Of a stretch of 64,000 nucleotides of DNA, positions 28,872 to 38,503 are shown one piece after another. The first letter of the stretch is position 1. Each line of letters opens with the position of its first letter. The stretch spans positions 1,364,001 to 1,428,000 of the forward strand of contig NZ_RXOE01000002.1 in the NCBI RefSeq assembly GCF_003965815.1. Direction: 5' to 3'. The notes below the pieces were generated by a model, which saw only the letters and a list, made by a program, of their open reading frames with translations, was not told the DNA's origin and did not search any database. The DNA comes from Variovorax gossypii (GTDB lineage Bacteria > Pseudomonadota > Gammaproteobacteria > Burkholderiales > Burkholderiaceae_C). The position numbers were made by a program, and so were the translations under genes.

Positions 28872-29840
28872 TCATTTCTTCTTGTAGGTGTCGACGATGG
28901 CGGCGCCATCGGCACCGGCCACCTTCAGCCAGTCGGCCTGCATGATCCCGCCGACCTGGCGCATGTCGGCGTCGAGCTTGGGCGAGGGCTTGTGGATCTT
29001 CATGCCGCGCTCGGCGAGCAGGCGCTTGTATTCCTCGTTCTTCTCCTGGGCCACCTTCCAGCCGCGTGCCTCGGCATCGGCTGCGGCCTTGGTGACGGCG
29101 GCCTTGGTGGTCGCGTCGAGCGCGTCGAAGGCCTTGGCATTCACGAGGATCGCGTTCTTGGGGATCCAGGCCTGCGTGTCGTAGAAGTTCTTGATGTGCT
29201 CGTAGGTCTTGGTGTCGTAGCCGGTGGAGCCGGAGCTCATGTAGCTCTCGATCACGCCCGTGGCCATGGCCGCGCTGAGTTCGGCCTGCTGGATCTGCAC
29301 CGGCTGCGCGCCGATGAGTTCGGCGATCTTGGCTGTGGCCGGGCTGTAGGCACGCCACTTGATGCCGCGCAGATCGGCCACCGAGCCGATTTCCTTTTTG
29401 GTGTAGATGCCCTGCGGCGCCCACGGCACCACGAAGAGCACCTTGATGCCCTGGGCCGCGAGCAGCTTCTCCATGGCGGGCTTCGATGCGTCGTAGAGCT
29501 TCCTGGCGTCGGGGTAGGTGGTGGCGAGGAAGGGAACGCCGTCGAGCGCGTAGATCGGGTTCTCGTTGGCGAAGTTGGCCAGCAGGATCTCGCCGGCCTG
29601 CGCCTGGCCGCTCTGCACCGCGCGCTTGATCTCGGGCGCCTTGAACAGCGAAGCGTTGGCATGCACCGTGATCTTCACCTTGCCGCCCGTGGCCGCGTCG
29701 ACGTCCTTCGCGAACTGCGTGATGTTTTCCGTGTGGTAGTTGGTTGCCGGGTAGGCGGTGGGGAGGTCCCACTTGGTCTGGGCGAAGGCCGCGGCGCCGA
29801 GGGTGAGGCCCGCGAGGGCAATGCCGAACTTGTGATTCAT
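28872..29840 (-). CDS. dctP: TRAP transporter substrate-binding protein, DctP type
   Basis: A 322-residue periplasmic receptor with a signal peptide (MNHKFGIALAGLTLGAAAFAQ). The mature protein shows the TRAP receptor features: WDLPTAYPATNYHTENITQFAKDV, and the conserved Arg in LRGIKWRAYSPATAKIAELIGAQPVQI that binds the ligand carboxylate. The ligand is thus a carboxylate, not further defined. It is the first gene of the dctPQM(-crcB) operon. Confidence 0.92.
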   Translation of the reverse strand: MNHKFGIALAGLTLGAAAFAQTKWDLPTAYPATNYHTENITQFAKDVDAATGGKVKITVHANASLFKAPEIKRAVQSGQAQAGEILLANFANENPIYALDGVPFLATTYPDARKLYDASKPAMEKLLAAQGIKVLFVVPWAPQGIYTKKEIGSVADLRGIKWRAYSPATAKIAELIGAQPVQIQQAELSAAMATGVIESYMSSGSTGYDTKTYEHIKNFYDTQAWIPKNAILVNAKAFDALDATTKAAVTKAAADAEARGWKVAQEKNEEYKRLLAERGMKIHKPSPKLDADMRQVGGIMQADWLKVAGADGAAIVDTYKKK

Positions 29841-29949
29841 TGACTCGCTCCGGAATGTAGTGAAAGCAAAACGAAAGGAAGCTTACGTGCAAATTCCGGG
29901 CCACTTCCTGAGGCTTTTCCCTGCCATCGCGTGCATGCTCGCGCGCATG

Positions 29950-29973
29950 AAAAAGCCGCCCGAAGGCGGCTTT
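29950..29973 (-). terminator. Rho-independent terminator after the ComEA-like gene
   Basis: AAAGCCGCC and GGCGGCTTT (29952-29960 / 29965-29973) pair around a CGAA loop, followed on the minus strand by a short T run. It lies 23 bp beyond the stop of the helix-hairpin-helix protein gene and separates it from dctP. Confidence 0.75.
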
Positions 29974-29995
29974 GCATATTTCTACCTAAGCGGAA

Positions 29996-30325
29996 TCAGG
30001 GCTTGGCGGCCTTCGCTTCCTTCGTTCCCTTCTCTCCCTTCGATGGGGCGGGCGCCGCGTCGCCGAAGCTCTTGCCGTTGACGGTCAGGCCTTCTGCCGA
30101 GAGCTTGGCCGCCTTCTTCTCCTTCACGCCCTTCACGCGCTGCATGAAGTCGGGCCAGTCCTTGAACTCGCCCGTCTTGCGTGCATCGAGGATGCGCTTG
30201 GACATCGACGGGCCGACGCCCTTGATGCCGTCGAGATCGGCTTCCGTGCCCTTGTTGACGTCGACGGCGGCGAACGATGCGACCGCGAACAGCATGGCCG
30301 TGGTAGCCAGGATCTTCTTGAACAT
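29996..30325 (-). CDS. ComEA-like helix-hairpin-helix protein
   Basis: A 109-residue exported protein: signal peptide MFKKILATTAMLFAVASFA, then VDVNKGTEADLDGIKGVGPSMSKRILDARKTGEFKDWPDFMQRVKGV, a classical HhH/ComEA-type DNA-binding motif, and a Lys/Ala-rich tail. ComEA proteins bind incoming DNA in the periplasm during competence; short stand-alone HhH proteins like this are widespread in Burkholderiales and a role in DNA uptake is inferred, not shown. Confidence 0.85.
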   Translation of the reverse strand: MFKKILATTAMLFAVASFAAVDVNKGTEADLDGIKGVGPSMSKRILDARKTGEFKDWPDFMQRVKGVKEKKAAKLSAEGLTVNGKSFGDAAPAPSKGEKGTKEAKAAKP

Positions 30326-30464
30326 GGTAATTAAAACTCCCTGAATCTTGTTGATGAGTGACAGCCGACGGAAATGTCGGCCCGCGCTCAACGAGACACG
30401 AAAGCAGGGCGTTGACGCATGAAGGCCGTGCCGGCCTCCACGTGACCATTGTTCAGAAAAGTGA

Positions 30465-31634
30465 TCAGAGTTCTTCGACGCGGCGCGGCGGATAGCTGTC
30501 CCAGGCCTGGCAGCCGGGGCAGTGCCAGAAGTACTGGTGTGCCTCGAAACCGCAGGCCGCGCAGCGGTAGCGCATGAGCGGACGCGTGGCCTGGTCGAGC
30601 GCGCGCTGCACCTGCGGATGGAACTGCTCGTGCTCGAACTTTTCGCCCGCGAGCCAGCGCGACGCGGCGACCAGCGAGGGCTGCTGCGCGAGATGTGCAA
30701 TGTAGCCGTCGCGCGGCGTGGGGTTCGGTTCTTCCGTGGTCGCGGACGGCTTGCCGCCGAGCGCCATCAGCGCCTCGAGCACGTCGATGGAAGGCGACTC
30801 GACATAGCGCCGCTGCAGCAGTTCGAGCGCATCGGCCTCGCGATGCGCGGCCACGGCGGCCTGCTGCAGCGTGGCGGCATAGAGCGGCAGCGCCAGCGGC
30901 GCGGTGTCGCTCAGGGCCACGAGCGTGTCGAAGGCCGCGTTCGCGTCGCCCTTGCGCATCTGCAGGCTGGCGGTGTCGATGGCCGGGCGTGGAGCTTGGG
31001 GCGCCAGCTCGACGGCCTGCGCCAGCAGCTTTTCGGCGCCGGGCAGGTCGCCTGCGGCGACGCGTTCCGTCGCCTGCTCGCAGAGGTGGTGCGCGCGGCG
31101 CGTGCTGTAGCTGGCCTGGTCGGACTCGTCGAGCTTCTGCGCCACGTCGGCGGCCTGCGCCCATTCGCGCGAGCGCTCGTAGATGGCGAGCAGCGCGAGC
31201 CGTGCCTCGTTCTCGTAGCGCGTGCCTTCGAGCTTCTGCAGCGCGGCCTCGGCGCGGTCGAGCAGGCCGGCGCGAAGGAAGTCTTGCGCGAGTGCGTGCT
31301 GCGCGCGCTCGCGGTCGCTGCGGCTCAGGTCGCCACGTCCCAACAGGTGCTCGTGCACGCGCACGGCGCGCTGGTACTCGCCGCGGCGGCGGAACAGGTT
31401 GCCGAGCGCGAAGTGCAGTTCCTGCGTGTCGGGGTCGTTCTGCACGGCCTCGATGAAGGCGTCGATGGCCTGGTCCTGCTGTTCGTTGAGCAGGAAGTTG
31501 AGACCGCGGAAGTAGGCCTTGGGCGCCTGCCGGTTCTCCAGCTTGAGCTGGCGGATGTCGAAGCGCGATGCGAGCCAGCCCAGCACGAAGGCGACGGGCA
31601 GGCTGATCAGCAGCCAGCTGGGATCAAAGTCCAT
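30465..31634 (-). CDS. lapB: LapB/YciM lipopolysaccharide assembly protein
   Basis: A 389-residue protein, the same length as E. coli LapB. It has an N-terminal membrane anchor (SWLLISLPVAFVLGWLAS), a cytoplasmic array of tetratricopeptide repeats (for instance AKAYFRGLNFLLNEQQDQAIDAF and ELHFALGNLFRRRGEYQRAVRVHEHLL), and a C-terminal rubredoxin-like zinc site CAACGF...CPGC. LapB tunes LpxC proteolysis by FtsH and so LPS synthesis. It overlaps lapA by 11 bp. Confidence 0.9.
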   Translation of the reverse strand: MDFDPSWLLISLPVAFVLGWLASRFDIRQLKLENRQAPKAYFRGLNFLLNEQQDQAIDAFIEAVQNDPDTQELHFALGNLFRRRGEYQRAVRVHEHLLGRGDLSRSDRERAQHALAQDFLRAGLLDRAEAALQKLEGTRYENEARLALLAIYERSREWAQAADVAQKLDESDQASYSTRRAHHLCEQATERVAAGDLPGAEKLLAQAVELAPQAPRPAIDTASLQMRKGDANAAFDTLVALSDTAPLALPLYAATLQQAAVAAHREADALELLQRRYVESPSIDVLEALMALGGKPSATTEEPNPTPRDGYIAHLAQQPSLVAASRWLAGEKFEHEQFHPQVQRALDQATRPLMRYRCAACGFEAHQYFWHCPGCQAWDSYPPRRVEEL

Positions 31635-31962
31635 GTTGACGTACGGCGGGGAGATCGGTGGCGGAGATGGTCGGTGCTGCCGGGGTTGCGGCTGCCGCGG
31701 TGGCCGCCGGTGCGGGCGGCTGGGCTTCGGTGCTGGCCGGTGCCTGCGCTGCCGCGGCGCGATGCTTCCACCAGCCCGGCAGCATGCCCAGCGCTCCCAC
31801 CACGAGCCCGCCCGCAAAGGCCGCGAGCACCACGAGCACCAGTGGCGCGCGCCAGTAGGTGCCGAAGAAGAAGTAGACGGTCGCGTCGTGCTGGTTGTTC
31901 AGCGCGAAGGCGAAGAGCGTAAAAAAAATGGCTGCCTTGAGCAGCCACAGGAGGTATTTCAT
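31624..31962 (-). CDS. lapA: LapA-domain membrane protein
   Basis: A 112-residue inner-membrane protein with two helices (LLKAAIFFTLFAFALNN and LVLVVLAAFAGGLVVGALG) around the LapA-type segment NQHDATVYFFFGTYWRAPL, then an Ala/Pro-rich tail. It partners LapB in LPS assembly. The gene order ihfB-lapA-lapB is conserved in proteobacteria. Confidence 0.85.
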   Translation of the reverse strand: MKYLLWLLKAAIFFTLFAFALNNQHDATVYFFFGTYWRAPLVLVVLAAFAGGLVVGALGMLPGWWKHRAAAAQAPASTEAQPPAPAATAAAATPAAPTISATDLPAVRQHGL

Positions 31963-31989
31963 GCACGTTCCCGTTGGCGGTGAATTATT

Positions 31990-32045
31990 GCTCGCCCCCA
32001 GGCTGCGCGCACTTCGTGTCGCTTCGCCAACCCCCTACCGGGGGC
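31990..32045. repeat. Intergenic repeat, copy B
   Basis: About 56 bp nearly identical to copy A at 1481-1537, with the same C-run start, the CGCGCACTTCGTGTCG core and the CCGGGGGC end. It is followed by a GC-rich palindromic stretch (GGCCGCTTCGGGCGGCC). It lies between ihfB and lapA. Confidence 0.65.
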
Positions 32046-32103
32046 GTGCCGGCCGCTTCGGGCGGCCGCGCGCAGCGGCCCCCTGAAAGGAGCTGTGCGA
32101 TTG

Positions 32104-32427
32104 TCACTTGAGTTTGCTCTTGGCGTCCTTGGCGTCGAGCTCGACAGTCTTTGCGTCGACGGCTTCGCGCAGTGCCTTGCCAGGCTTGAAGTGCGGCACC
32201 CGCTTCTCGGGGATCTGCACGCTCTCGCCCGAGCGCGGGTTGCGGCCGATGCGCGGCGGGCGTCGGTTGACCGAGAAGCTGCCGAAGCCGCGGATCTCGA
32301 TGCGGTGCCCGCGTACCAGCGCGTCGCTCATCGCGTCGAGGATGGTCTTGACGGCGTATTCGGCATCGCGGTGCGTGAGCTGTGCAAAGCGGGCTGCGAG
32401 TTCTTCGACGAGGTCCGAGCGTGTCAT
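32104..32427 (-). CDS. ihfB: Integration host factor subunit beta
   Basis: A 107-residue DNA-bending protein of the HU/IHF family. [29 protein letters not shown] is the beta-arm with the Pro that inserts into DNA, and the N-terminus [14 protein letters not shown] is IHF-beta-like. It heterodimerises with IHF-alpha (not in the window). It is longer than E. coli IhfB by a Lys/Asp-rich tail. Confidence 0.94.
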   Translation of the reverse strand: MTRSDLVEELAARFAQLTHRDAEYAVKTILDAMSDALVRGHRIEIRGFGSFSVNRRPPRIGRNPRSGESVQIPEKRVPHFKPGKALREAVDAKTVELDAKDAKSKLK

Positions 32428-32456
32428 AGGCCAAACATAAACGAAAAACGTGGACG

Positions 32457-32494
32457 AAAAAAAAGACAGAGCGGCCCCAGGGCCTGCTCTGTCT
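32457..32494 (-). terminator. Rho-independent terminator after rpsA
   Basis: AGACAGAGC (32464-32472) pairs with GCTCTGTCT (32486-32494), followed on the minus strand by seven or more T residues. It sits 12 bp beyond the rpsA stop, so ihfB is probably reached by read-through or its own promoter. Confidence 0.85.
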
Positions 32495-32505
32495 TCCGGC
32501 TCAGC

Positions 32506-34194
32506 TTACTTGCTGTCGTTGTTGTCCAGCTTGGCGCGCAGCAGGGCGCCCAGGCTGGTCGTGCCCGCGTTCTCGCGTGCCGACTGCTGGCTCAGGCTGG
32601 CCATGGCGCCTTGCTCGTCGACCATGTCCTTCTGCTTGATCGACAGCTGGATGTTGCGGGTCTTGCGATCCACGTTCACGACGATGGCCGTGACTTCGTC
32701 GCCTTCCTTCAGCACGTTGCGGGCATCTTCGACGCGGTCGCGCGAGATTTCCGAAGCACGCAGGTAGCCGACGATGTCCTCACCCAGGTCGATCTCGGCG
32801 CCGCGGGCGTCGACCGTCTTGACCTTGCCGGTCACGATCTGGCCCTTGTCGTTCACCGTGGTGAACGTGGTGAACGGGTCGCTGTCGAGCTGCTTGATGC
32901 CCAGCGAGATGCGCTCGCGGTCGACGTCGACTGCCAGCACGATCGCTTCGACTTCCTGGCCCTTCTTGTAGTTGCGAACGGCGGTTTCGCCGGCTTCGTT
33001 CCACGAGAGGTCGGACAGGTGAACCAGGCCGTCGATGCCGGCAGCCAGACCCACGAACACGCCGAAGTCGGTGATCGACTTGATCGGGCCCTTGACGCGG
33101 TCGCCGCGCTTGGTGTTCTGAGCGAACTCTTGCCACGGGTTGGCCTTGCACTGCTTCATGCCCAGGCTGATGCGGCGCTTGTCTTCGTCGATTTCCAGGA
33201 CCATGACTTCGACTTCGTCGCCCAGCGAGACGATCTTGTTCGGAGCGATGTTCTTGTTGGTCCAGTCCATTTCGGAGACGTGCACCAGGCCTTCGATGCC
33301 GGGCTCGAGCTCGACGAACGCGCCGTAGTCGGCGATGTTCGTGACCTTGCCGAACAGGCGGGTGCCTTGCGGGTAGCGGCGCGAAACGCCCATCCACGGG
33401 TCGTCGCCCATCTGCTTCAGACCCAGCGACACGCGGTTCTTCTCGGTGTCGAACTTGAGGATCTTGGCGGTGATTTCCTGGCCGGCCTGAACGACTTCGC
33501 TCGGGTGGCGCACGCGACGCCATGCCATGTCGGTGATGTGCAGCAGGCCGTCGATGCCGCCGAGGTCCACGAACGCACCGTATTCGGTGATGTTCTTGAC
33601 CACGCCGCGCACGACTGCGCCTTCCTTCAGCGTTTCCATCAGCTTGGCGCGTTCTTCGCCCATGCTGGCCTCGACCACGGCGCGGCGCGACAGCACGACG
33701 TTGTTGCGCTTGCGGTCCAGCTTGATGACCTTGAATTCGAGGGTCTTGTTCTCGTAGGGGGTCAGGTCCTTGATCGGACGCGTGTCGATCAGCGAGCCCG
33801 GCAGGAACGCGCGGATGCCGTTGACCAGGACGGTCAGGCCGCCCTTGACCTTGCCGCTGGTGGTGCCGGTGACGAAGTCGCCCGATTCCAGCGCCTTCTC
33901 GAGGGCGAGCCACGAAGCCAGACGCTTGGCGGTGTCGCGCGAGAGGATGGTGTCGCCGTAGCCGTTTTCAACGCTGCCGATGGCAACGGAAACGAAGTCG
34001 CCGGCCTGCACTTCGAGTTCGCCCTTGTCGTTCTTGAACTCTTCGATCGGCACGTACGCTTCGGACTTCAGACCGGCGTTGACGACGACGTGGTTGTGTT
34101 CCACACGCACGACTTCGGCGGTGATGACCTCGCCCGTGCGCATTTCGGAACGCTTCAGGGACTCTTCGAACAGATCGGCAAAAGATTCAGACAT
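32506..34194 (-). CDS. rpsA: 30S ribosomal protein S1
   Basis: A 562-residue protein made of six S1 RNA-binding repeats (for example [28 protein letters not shown] and [29 protein letters not shown]). E. coli S1 has 557 residues. It brings mRNA to the ribosome. The gene has GGAAGGAAA before the ATG. The 229-bp leader upstream (34195-34423) has no gene and probably holds its promoter and S1 autoregulatory site. Confidence 0.96.
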   Translation of the reverse strand: MSESFADLFEESLKRSEMRTGEVITAEVVRVEHNHVVVNAGLKSEAYVPIEEFKNDKGELEVQAGDFVSVAIGSVENGYGDTILSRDTAKRLASWLALEKALESGDFVTGTTSGKVKGGLTVLVNGIRAFLPGSLIDTRPIKDLTPYENKTLEFKVIKLDRKRNNVVLSRRAVVEASMGEERAKLMETLKEGAVVRGVVKNITEYGAFVDLGGIDGLLHITDMAWRRVRHPSEVVQAGQEITAKILKFDTEKNRVSLGLKQMGDDPWMGVSRRYPQGTRLFGKVTNIADYGAFVELEPGIEGLVHVSEMDWTNKNIAPNKIVSLGDEVEVMVLEIDEDKRRISLGMKQCKANPWQEFAQNTKRGDRVKGPIKSITDFGVFVGLAAGIDGLVHLSDLSWNEAGETAVRNYKKGQEVEAIVLAVDVDRERISLGIKQLDSDPFTTFTTVNDKGQIVTGKVKTVDARGAEIDLGEDIVGYLRASEISRDRVEDARNVLKEGDEVTAIVVNVDRKTRNIQLSIKQKDMVDEQGAMASLSQQSARENAGTTSLGALLRAKLDNNDSK

Positions 34195-34423
34195 TTATGT
34201 TTCCTTCCGTCAGGCAGGGTTGGCAGGCGCTCTTGCGAAATTGCGTGCGGCTGCTGTGGGTCTGTAGACGGCGGTTTTGTGGGCGTGAGCCCGGTTGGTT
34301 GAACAACCAGCAGGCCGGTGCGCTGTCGCGCGGAAGGAGCCTGCTGGAGCGGTATGCGCCTCTGGATATTCCGTCTGGCGCCAGCTTTTCAAGCGGACTT
34401 GAAAGGCTGTCACTTCAAACCGC

Positions 34424-36436
34424 TCAAGCGGGCTTGAACGGCTGAATTTCCTGCCACCAGTCCAACACCGTATCGATCGATTGCTCGATGGACAACTGGG
34501 AGTTGTCGAGATGGCGGGCGTCCTGCGCCGGCTTCAGGGGGGCGACGCTGCGGGAAGAATCCCTGGCGTCGCGTGCCTCCAAGTCGGAGCGAAGACTGTC
34601 GAGTGTAGTCGAAATTCCCTTTGAAATCAACTGCTTATGCCGCCGTTCGGCACGCTGGGCGGCGCTGGCGGTGAGGAAGACCTTGAGCGTGGCGTCGGGG
34701 AATATCACGGTGCCCATGTCGCGGCCGTCGGCCACCAGGCCCGGCAGCTGGCGAAAACGCTGCTGCAGGGTCAGCAGCGCCTCGCGCACGGCCGGCAGCG
34801 TGGATACGCGGGAGGCGTCCATGCCGGCAGCCTCGGTGCGAATCTCGTCGCTGACGTCTTCCCCGTCCAGCAGCACCTTGCCCTCGGTGAACTGCAGGGG
34901 CAGGGCGGCGGCGAGGGCGGCTATCTGAGCCTCGTGCTGCGAATCGGCGCTCAGGCCGGCGCGGCGCATGGCCAGGCCGGTCACGCGGTAGAGCGAGCCC
35001 GAATCGAGGTAGTGGTAGCCCAGCAGGCGCGCCACTTCGGCCGCCAGCGTGCCCTTGCCCGAGGCGGTCGGGCCGTCTATGCAGATCACCGGCACCTCGG
35101 CGGTCTCGGCCACCGAGAAGAGCGTCTCGAAATAGTCGGGGAAGGTCTTGGCGACGCAGTGCGGATCGAGGATGCGCACCGGTACGCCGGCCGGGTTGAA
35201 CGCCGCCAGCGAGAAGCACATGGCCACGCGGTGGTCGTCATAGGTGCGGATGCTCGCGGCGCGCCAGCCGGCCTGCGCCAGCGGATGCACCCGGATGAAA
35301 TCGGGCCCGGCCTCGACCGTGGCGCCGAGCTTCTGCAGCTCGTTGGCCATGGCGTCGATGCGGTCGGTTTCCTTCACGCGCCAGCTCGCGATGTTGCGCA
35401 GCGTGGTGGGGCCGTCGGCGTACAGCGCCATCACGGCCAGCGTCATCGCGGCGTCCGGAATGTGGTTCGCGTCGAGGTCGATGGCCTTGAGCGGCCAGGC
35501 GCCGCGGCGGATCTCGAGCCAGTTCGGCCCGCTGTCGACCATCGCGCCCATCTGGCGGGCGGCATCGATGAAGCGGATGTCGCCCTGGATCGAGTCCGCG
35601 CCCACGCCCTCGATGCGGATGCCGTCCTTGCCGGAAATGCCCGTGGCGATGGCGCCGAGCGCGATGAAATAGCTGGCGGACGAGGCGTCGGCCTCGACGT
35701 GGATGTCGCCGGGCGAGCTGTAGCGGCTGCCGGCGGGGATGGTGAAGCGCTCCCAGCCTTCGCGCTGCACCTGGATGCCGAATCGCGCCAGCAGGTTCAG
35801 CGTGATCTCGATGTACGGCTTGGAGATCAGCTCGCCGACCACCTCGATCACGATGTCACCGGCCGCCGCGATCGGCAGCGCCAGCAGCAGCGCGGTGAGG
35901 AACTGGCTCGACACGTCGCCGCGCACGCGGATCGGGGCGTCGAGCGCCAGTTCGCCATGCGGCACCGGGCGGATGCGCAGCGGCGGGTAGCCGGGGTTGC
36001 CGAGGTAGTCGATGCGGCAGCCGAGCTGCGTCAGCGCGTCGACGAGGTCGCCGATGGGGCGCTCGTGCATGCGCGGCACGCCACTGAGCTCGAATTCGCC
36101 GCCCAGCAGCGACAGCGCCGCGGTGAGCGGGCGCATGGCCGTGCCGGCATTGCCGAGGAAGAGGGGGAGCAGCGCCTTATTGGGCTTCAACTGCCCGCCG
36201 AGGCCGGTGATGCGCAGCGTGCTGCCGTCGGGATCGACGCCGCAGCCCAGGGCGCGCAGCGCGTCGAGCATCACGCGTGTGTCGTCGGAGTCGAGCAGGT
36301 CGTGGATGGTCGTGGTGCCGCTGGCGAGCGCCGCCAGCAGGAGCACGCGGTTCGAGATGCTCTTGGAACCCGGCAGCCGTACCGTGCCGGCCGCGCCCGT
36401 CAGGGGCGGGAGGTCGAGGAAGGTCGTCGAGAACAT
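34424..36436 (-). CDS. aroA-cmk: Fused 3-phosphoshikimate 1-carboxyvinyltransferase / cytidylate kinase
   Basis: A 670-residue bifunctional protein. Residues 1 to about 440 are EPSP synthase, the sixth step of the shikimate pathway ([45 protein letters not shown]). After a short linker ([10 protein letters not shown]) the rest is cytidylate kinase ([34 protein letters not shown] with the P-loop, then [15 protein letters not shown]), which phosphorylates CMP and dCMP. No stop or good internal start separates the halves. Separate aroA and cmk genes are the rule elsewhere; the fusion is known in Comamonadaceae annotations. Confidence 0.93.
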   Translation of the reverse strand: MFSTTFLDLPPLTGAAGTVRLPGSKSISNRVLLLAALASGTTTIHDLLDSDDTRVMLDALRALGCGVDPDGSTLRITGLGGQLKPNKALLPLFLGNAGTAMRPLTAALSLLGGEFELSGVPRMHERPIGDLVDALTQLGCRIDYLGNPGYPPLRIRPVPHGELALDAPIRVRGDVSSQFLTALLLALPIAAAGDIVIEVVGELISKPYIEITLNLLARFGIQVQREGWERFTIPAGSRYSSPGDIHVEADASSASYFIALGAIATGISGKDGIRIEGVGADSIQGDIRFIDAARQMGAMVDSGPNWLEIRRGAWPLKAIDLDANHIPDAAMTLAVMALYADGPTTLRNIASWRVKETDRIDAMANELQKLGATVEAGPDFIRVHPLAQAGWRAASIRTYDDHRVAMCFSLAAFNPAGVPVRILDPHCVAKTFPDYFETLFSVAETAEVPVICIDGPTASGKGTLAAEVARLLGYHYLDSGSLYRVTGLAMRRAGLSADSQHEAQIAALAAALPLQFTEGKVLLDGEDVSDEIRTEAAGMDASRVSTLPAVREALLTLQQRFRQLPGLVADGRDMGTVIFPDATLKVFLTASAAQRAERRHKQLISKGISTTLDSLRSDLEARDARDSSRSVAPLKPAQDARHLDNSQLSIEQSIDTVLDWWQEIQPFKPA

Positions 36437-36437
36437 C

Positions 36438-37328
36438 TCAGTTGTCCTGCTGCTGCGACGCGGTGTCGGCGGCCGGCTTCCAGGCCGCCCGCGTCTTGCT
36501 GGCCGCGGCGATGGAGAGCTCGAGGCCCTGCAGGTCGCTTGCGGACATCATCGCCTCGAAGTCGTCCAGGGCCTTGCGGAAGGCGCGCGACTGCTCCAGC
36601 ACGTGCTCGCGGTTGGCCAGCAGCACGTCGCGCCACATGACCGGATCGCTCGCGGCTATGCGCGAGAAGTCGCGGAAGCCCGGCCCCGCCAGGCTCAGGA
36701 AGCGCTCGCCCTGCGGCTGCGCGGCCAGGCCGTTGATGTACGCGAAGGCCAGCAGGTGCGGCAAATGGCTCACGGCGGCGAAGGCACCGTCGTGCTCCTC
36801 GTGCGTCATGGTGACGACGTTGGCGCCGATGCCGCTCCAGACCTGCGTGGCACGCTGCACGTTCGAGCGCAGCGTGGTCTTCACGGGAGTCAGCACGACC
36901 TGGCGGCCGGTGAAGAGCGAGGCCTCGGCATGCTCGATGCCCGAGAGCTCCTTGCCGGCAATGGGGTGCGCTGGAACGAAGCTCGCGAACTGGCGCTGCA
37001 GGCCGTTGCGTGCGGCCTCGATCACGTCGCCCTTGGTCGAGCCCACGTCCATGACCAGCGTCTCGCTCGAGATGCCGTGGCGGATGGCCTTGAAAGTGGC
37101 CTCCGACGCGGCCACCGGCACCGCCAGCAGCACGATGTCGGCGCCCGACACCGCCAGCAGCGCCGAAGGCGCCGCCACGTCGATCACGCCGAGCTGGCGC
37201 GCCCGTTCGGTGGTGGAGGGCGACTTGCTGTAGCCCACCACGCGTTTCACCAGCTTCGCGCGCTTGAGTGCGAGCGCGAAGGAGCCGCCCATCAGGCCGC
37301 AGCCGATCAGTCCCAGTTGTTCGAACAT
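36438..37328 (-). CDS. tyrA: Prephenate dehydrogenase family protein
   Basis: A 296-residue enzyme with an N-terminal NAD(P) Rossmann motif ([20 protein letters not shown]) and the catalytic His region [10 protein letters not shown]. It converts prephenate (or arogenate) to the tyrosine precursor. It ends one base before the aroA-cmk start, so translation is coupled. Confidence 0.93.
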   Translation of the reverse strand: MFEQLGLIGCGLMGGSFALALKRAKLVKRVVGYSKSPSTTERARQLGVIDVAAPSALLAVSGADIVLLAVPVAASEATFKAIRHGISSETLVMDVGSTKGDVIEAARNGLQRQFASFVPAHPIAGKELSGIEHAEASLFTGRQVVLTPVKTTLRSNVQRATQVWSGIGANVVTMTHEEHDGAFAAVSHLPHLLAFAYINGLAAQPQGERFLSLAGPGFRDFSRIAASDPVMWRDVLLANREHVLEQSRAFRKALDDFEAMMSASDLQGLELSIAAASKTRAAWKPAADTASQQQDN

Positions 37329-37354
37329 GCTGTCTCTGTGTGTCTGCCTGCCGT

Positions 37355-38479
37355 TCAGGCCTTGACGGGGTATGCGCCGAGCACCTTGTAGAAGGCGCAG
37401 AGTCCGCGCAGTTCGGCCAGCGCGGCAGCCACGTTGGGCTGCGAGGGGTGGCCGTCGAGGTCGATGTAGAAGTAGTACTCCCACTGGCCGGTGCGCGCGG
37501 GGCGCGACTCGAAGCGCGTCATCGAGACGTTGTTGACCTTCAGCGGCACCAGCAGGTCGTGCACCGCGCCGGGGCGGTTCGGCACCGAGACGATCAGGCT
37601 CGTGCAGTCGCGGCCCGATGCCGGCGGCATGGCCAGCGTCTGCGGCAGGCAGATCACCGAGAAGCGGGTACGGTTGTAGGAGTCGTCCTGGATCGCATGC
37701 GCCACGATGTGCAGGCCGAAGCGCGTGGCGGCGCGTTCGCCGGCCAGCGCGGCCCAGTTCGGATTGGTGGCGGCGAGGCGGGCGCCCTCGGCGTTGCTCG
37801 ACACGGCGCGCCGCTCGGCGTTGGGCAGGTGCTTGGACAGCCAGGTCTGGCATTGCGCCAGCGCCTGGGGATGGGCCAGCACGGCCTCGATGCCTTCGAG
37901 CGAGTTGCTGCTGCGCAGCAGGTGATGGCGAACCAGCAGGCTGACTTCGCCGACGACGTGCGTGGGCGAGTGCAGGAAGAGGTCGAGCGAACGCGTGACC
38001 ACGCCTTCGGTCGAGTTCTCGACGCCGACAACGCCGTACTGGGCGCTGCCCGCGGCGGTGGCGTGGAACACCTCGTCGAAGCTGGCGCAGTAGATCAGGT
38101 CGGCGGCGCCGCCGAAGTACTCGATGGCGGCCTGCTCGCAGAAAGTGCCTTCGGGGCCGAGCACGGCCACGCGCTGCGGCGACTCGAGCGCCAGGCAGGC
38201 CGACATGATCTCGCGCCAGATGGCGGCCACGTGGATGTCCTTGAGCGGGCCGCCATTGCTCTTCTGCATCTTGTCGATGACCTGCGCCACGCGATCGGGG
38301 CGGAAGTACGGCGTGCCCTCGCGCTTCTTGACCTCGCCGACCAGCTCGGCCACGTGGGCCCGCTCGTTGAGCAGGCTGAGCAGTCGCTGGTCGAGCGAGT
38401 CGATCTGCACGCGCAGATCGGCCAGGCTTTCGGAATTGTCGGGAGAGGAGGAGGGCGGTGTGGGTGCGGAGGCGGTCAT
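37355..38479 (-). CDS. pheA: Bifunctional chorismate mutase / prephenate dehydratase
   Basis: A 374-residue P-protein. The N-terminal chorismate mutase domain (LRVQIDSLDQRLLSLLNERAHVAELVGEVKK) is followed by prephenate dehydratase (LGPEGTFCEQAAIEYFG; GVENSTEGVVTRSLD with the catalytic TR-type motif) and a C-terminal ACT domain for phenylalanine feedback (SLIVSVPNRPGAVHDLLVPL, MTRFESRP). It makes phenylpyruvate. Confidence 0.94.
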   Translation of the reverse strand: MTASAPTPPSSSPDNSESLADLRVQIDSLDQRLLSLLNERAHVAELVGEVKKREGTPYFRPDRVAQVIDKMQKSNGGPLKDIHVAAIWREIMSACLALESPQRVAVLGPEGTFCEQAAIEYFGGAADLIYCASFDEVFHATAAGSAQYGVVGVENSTEGVVTRSLDLFLHSPTHVVGEVSLLVRHHLLRSSNSLEGIEAVLAHPQALAQCQTWLSKHLPNAERRAVSSNAEGARLAATNPNWAALAGERAATRFGLHIVAHAIQDDSYNRTRFSVICLPQTLAMPPASGRDCTSLIVSVPNRPGAVHDLLVPLKVNNVSMTRFESRPARTGQWEYYFYIDLDGHPSQPNVAAALAELRGLCAFYKVLGAYPVKA

Positions 38480-38503
38480 CGGTGCGAGCGGCTGGGCATG
38501 CGC

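Noticed and set aside
32095..34302. Long plus-strand frame opposite rpsA and ihfB
   Set aside because: Mirror of the S1 repeats on the other strand; the repeat pattern in it comes from rpsA.
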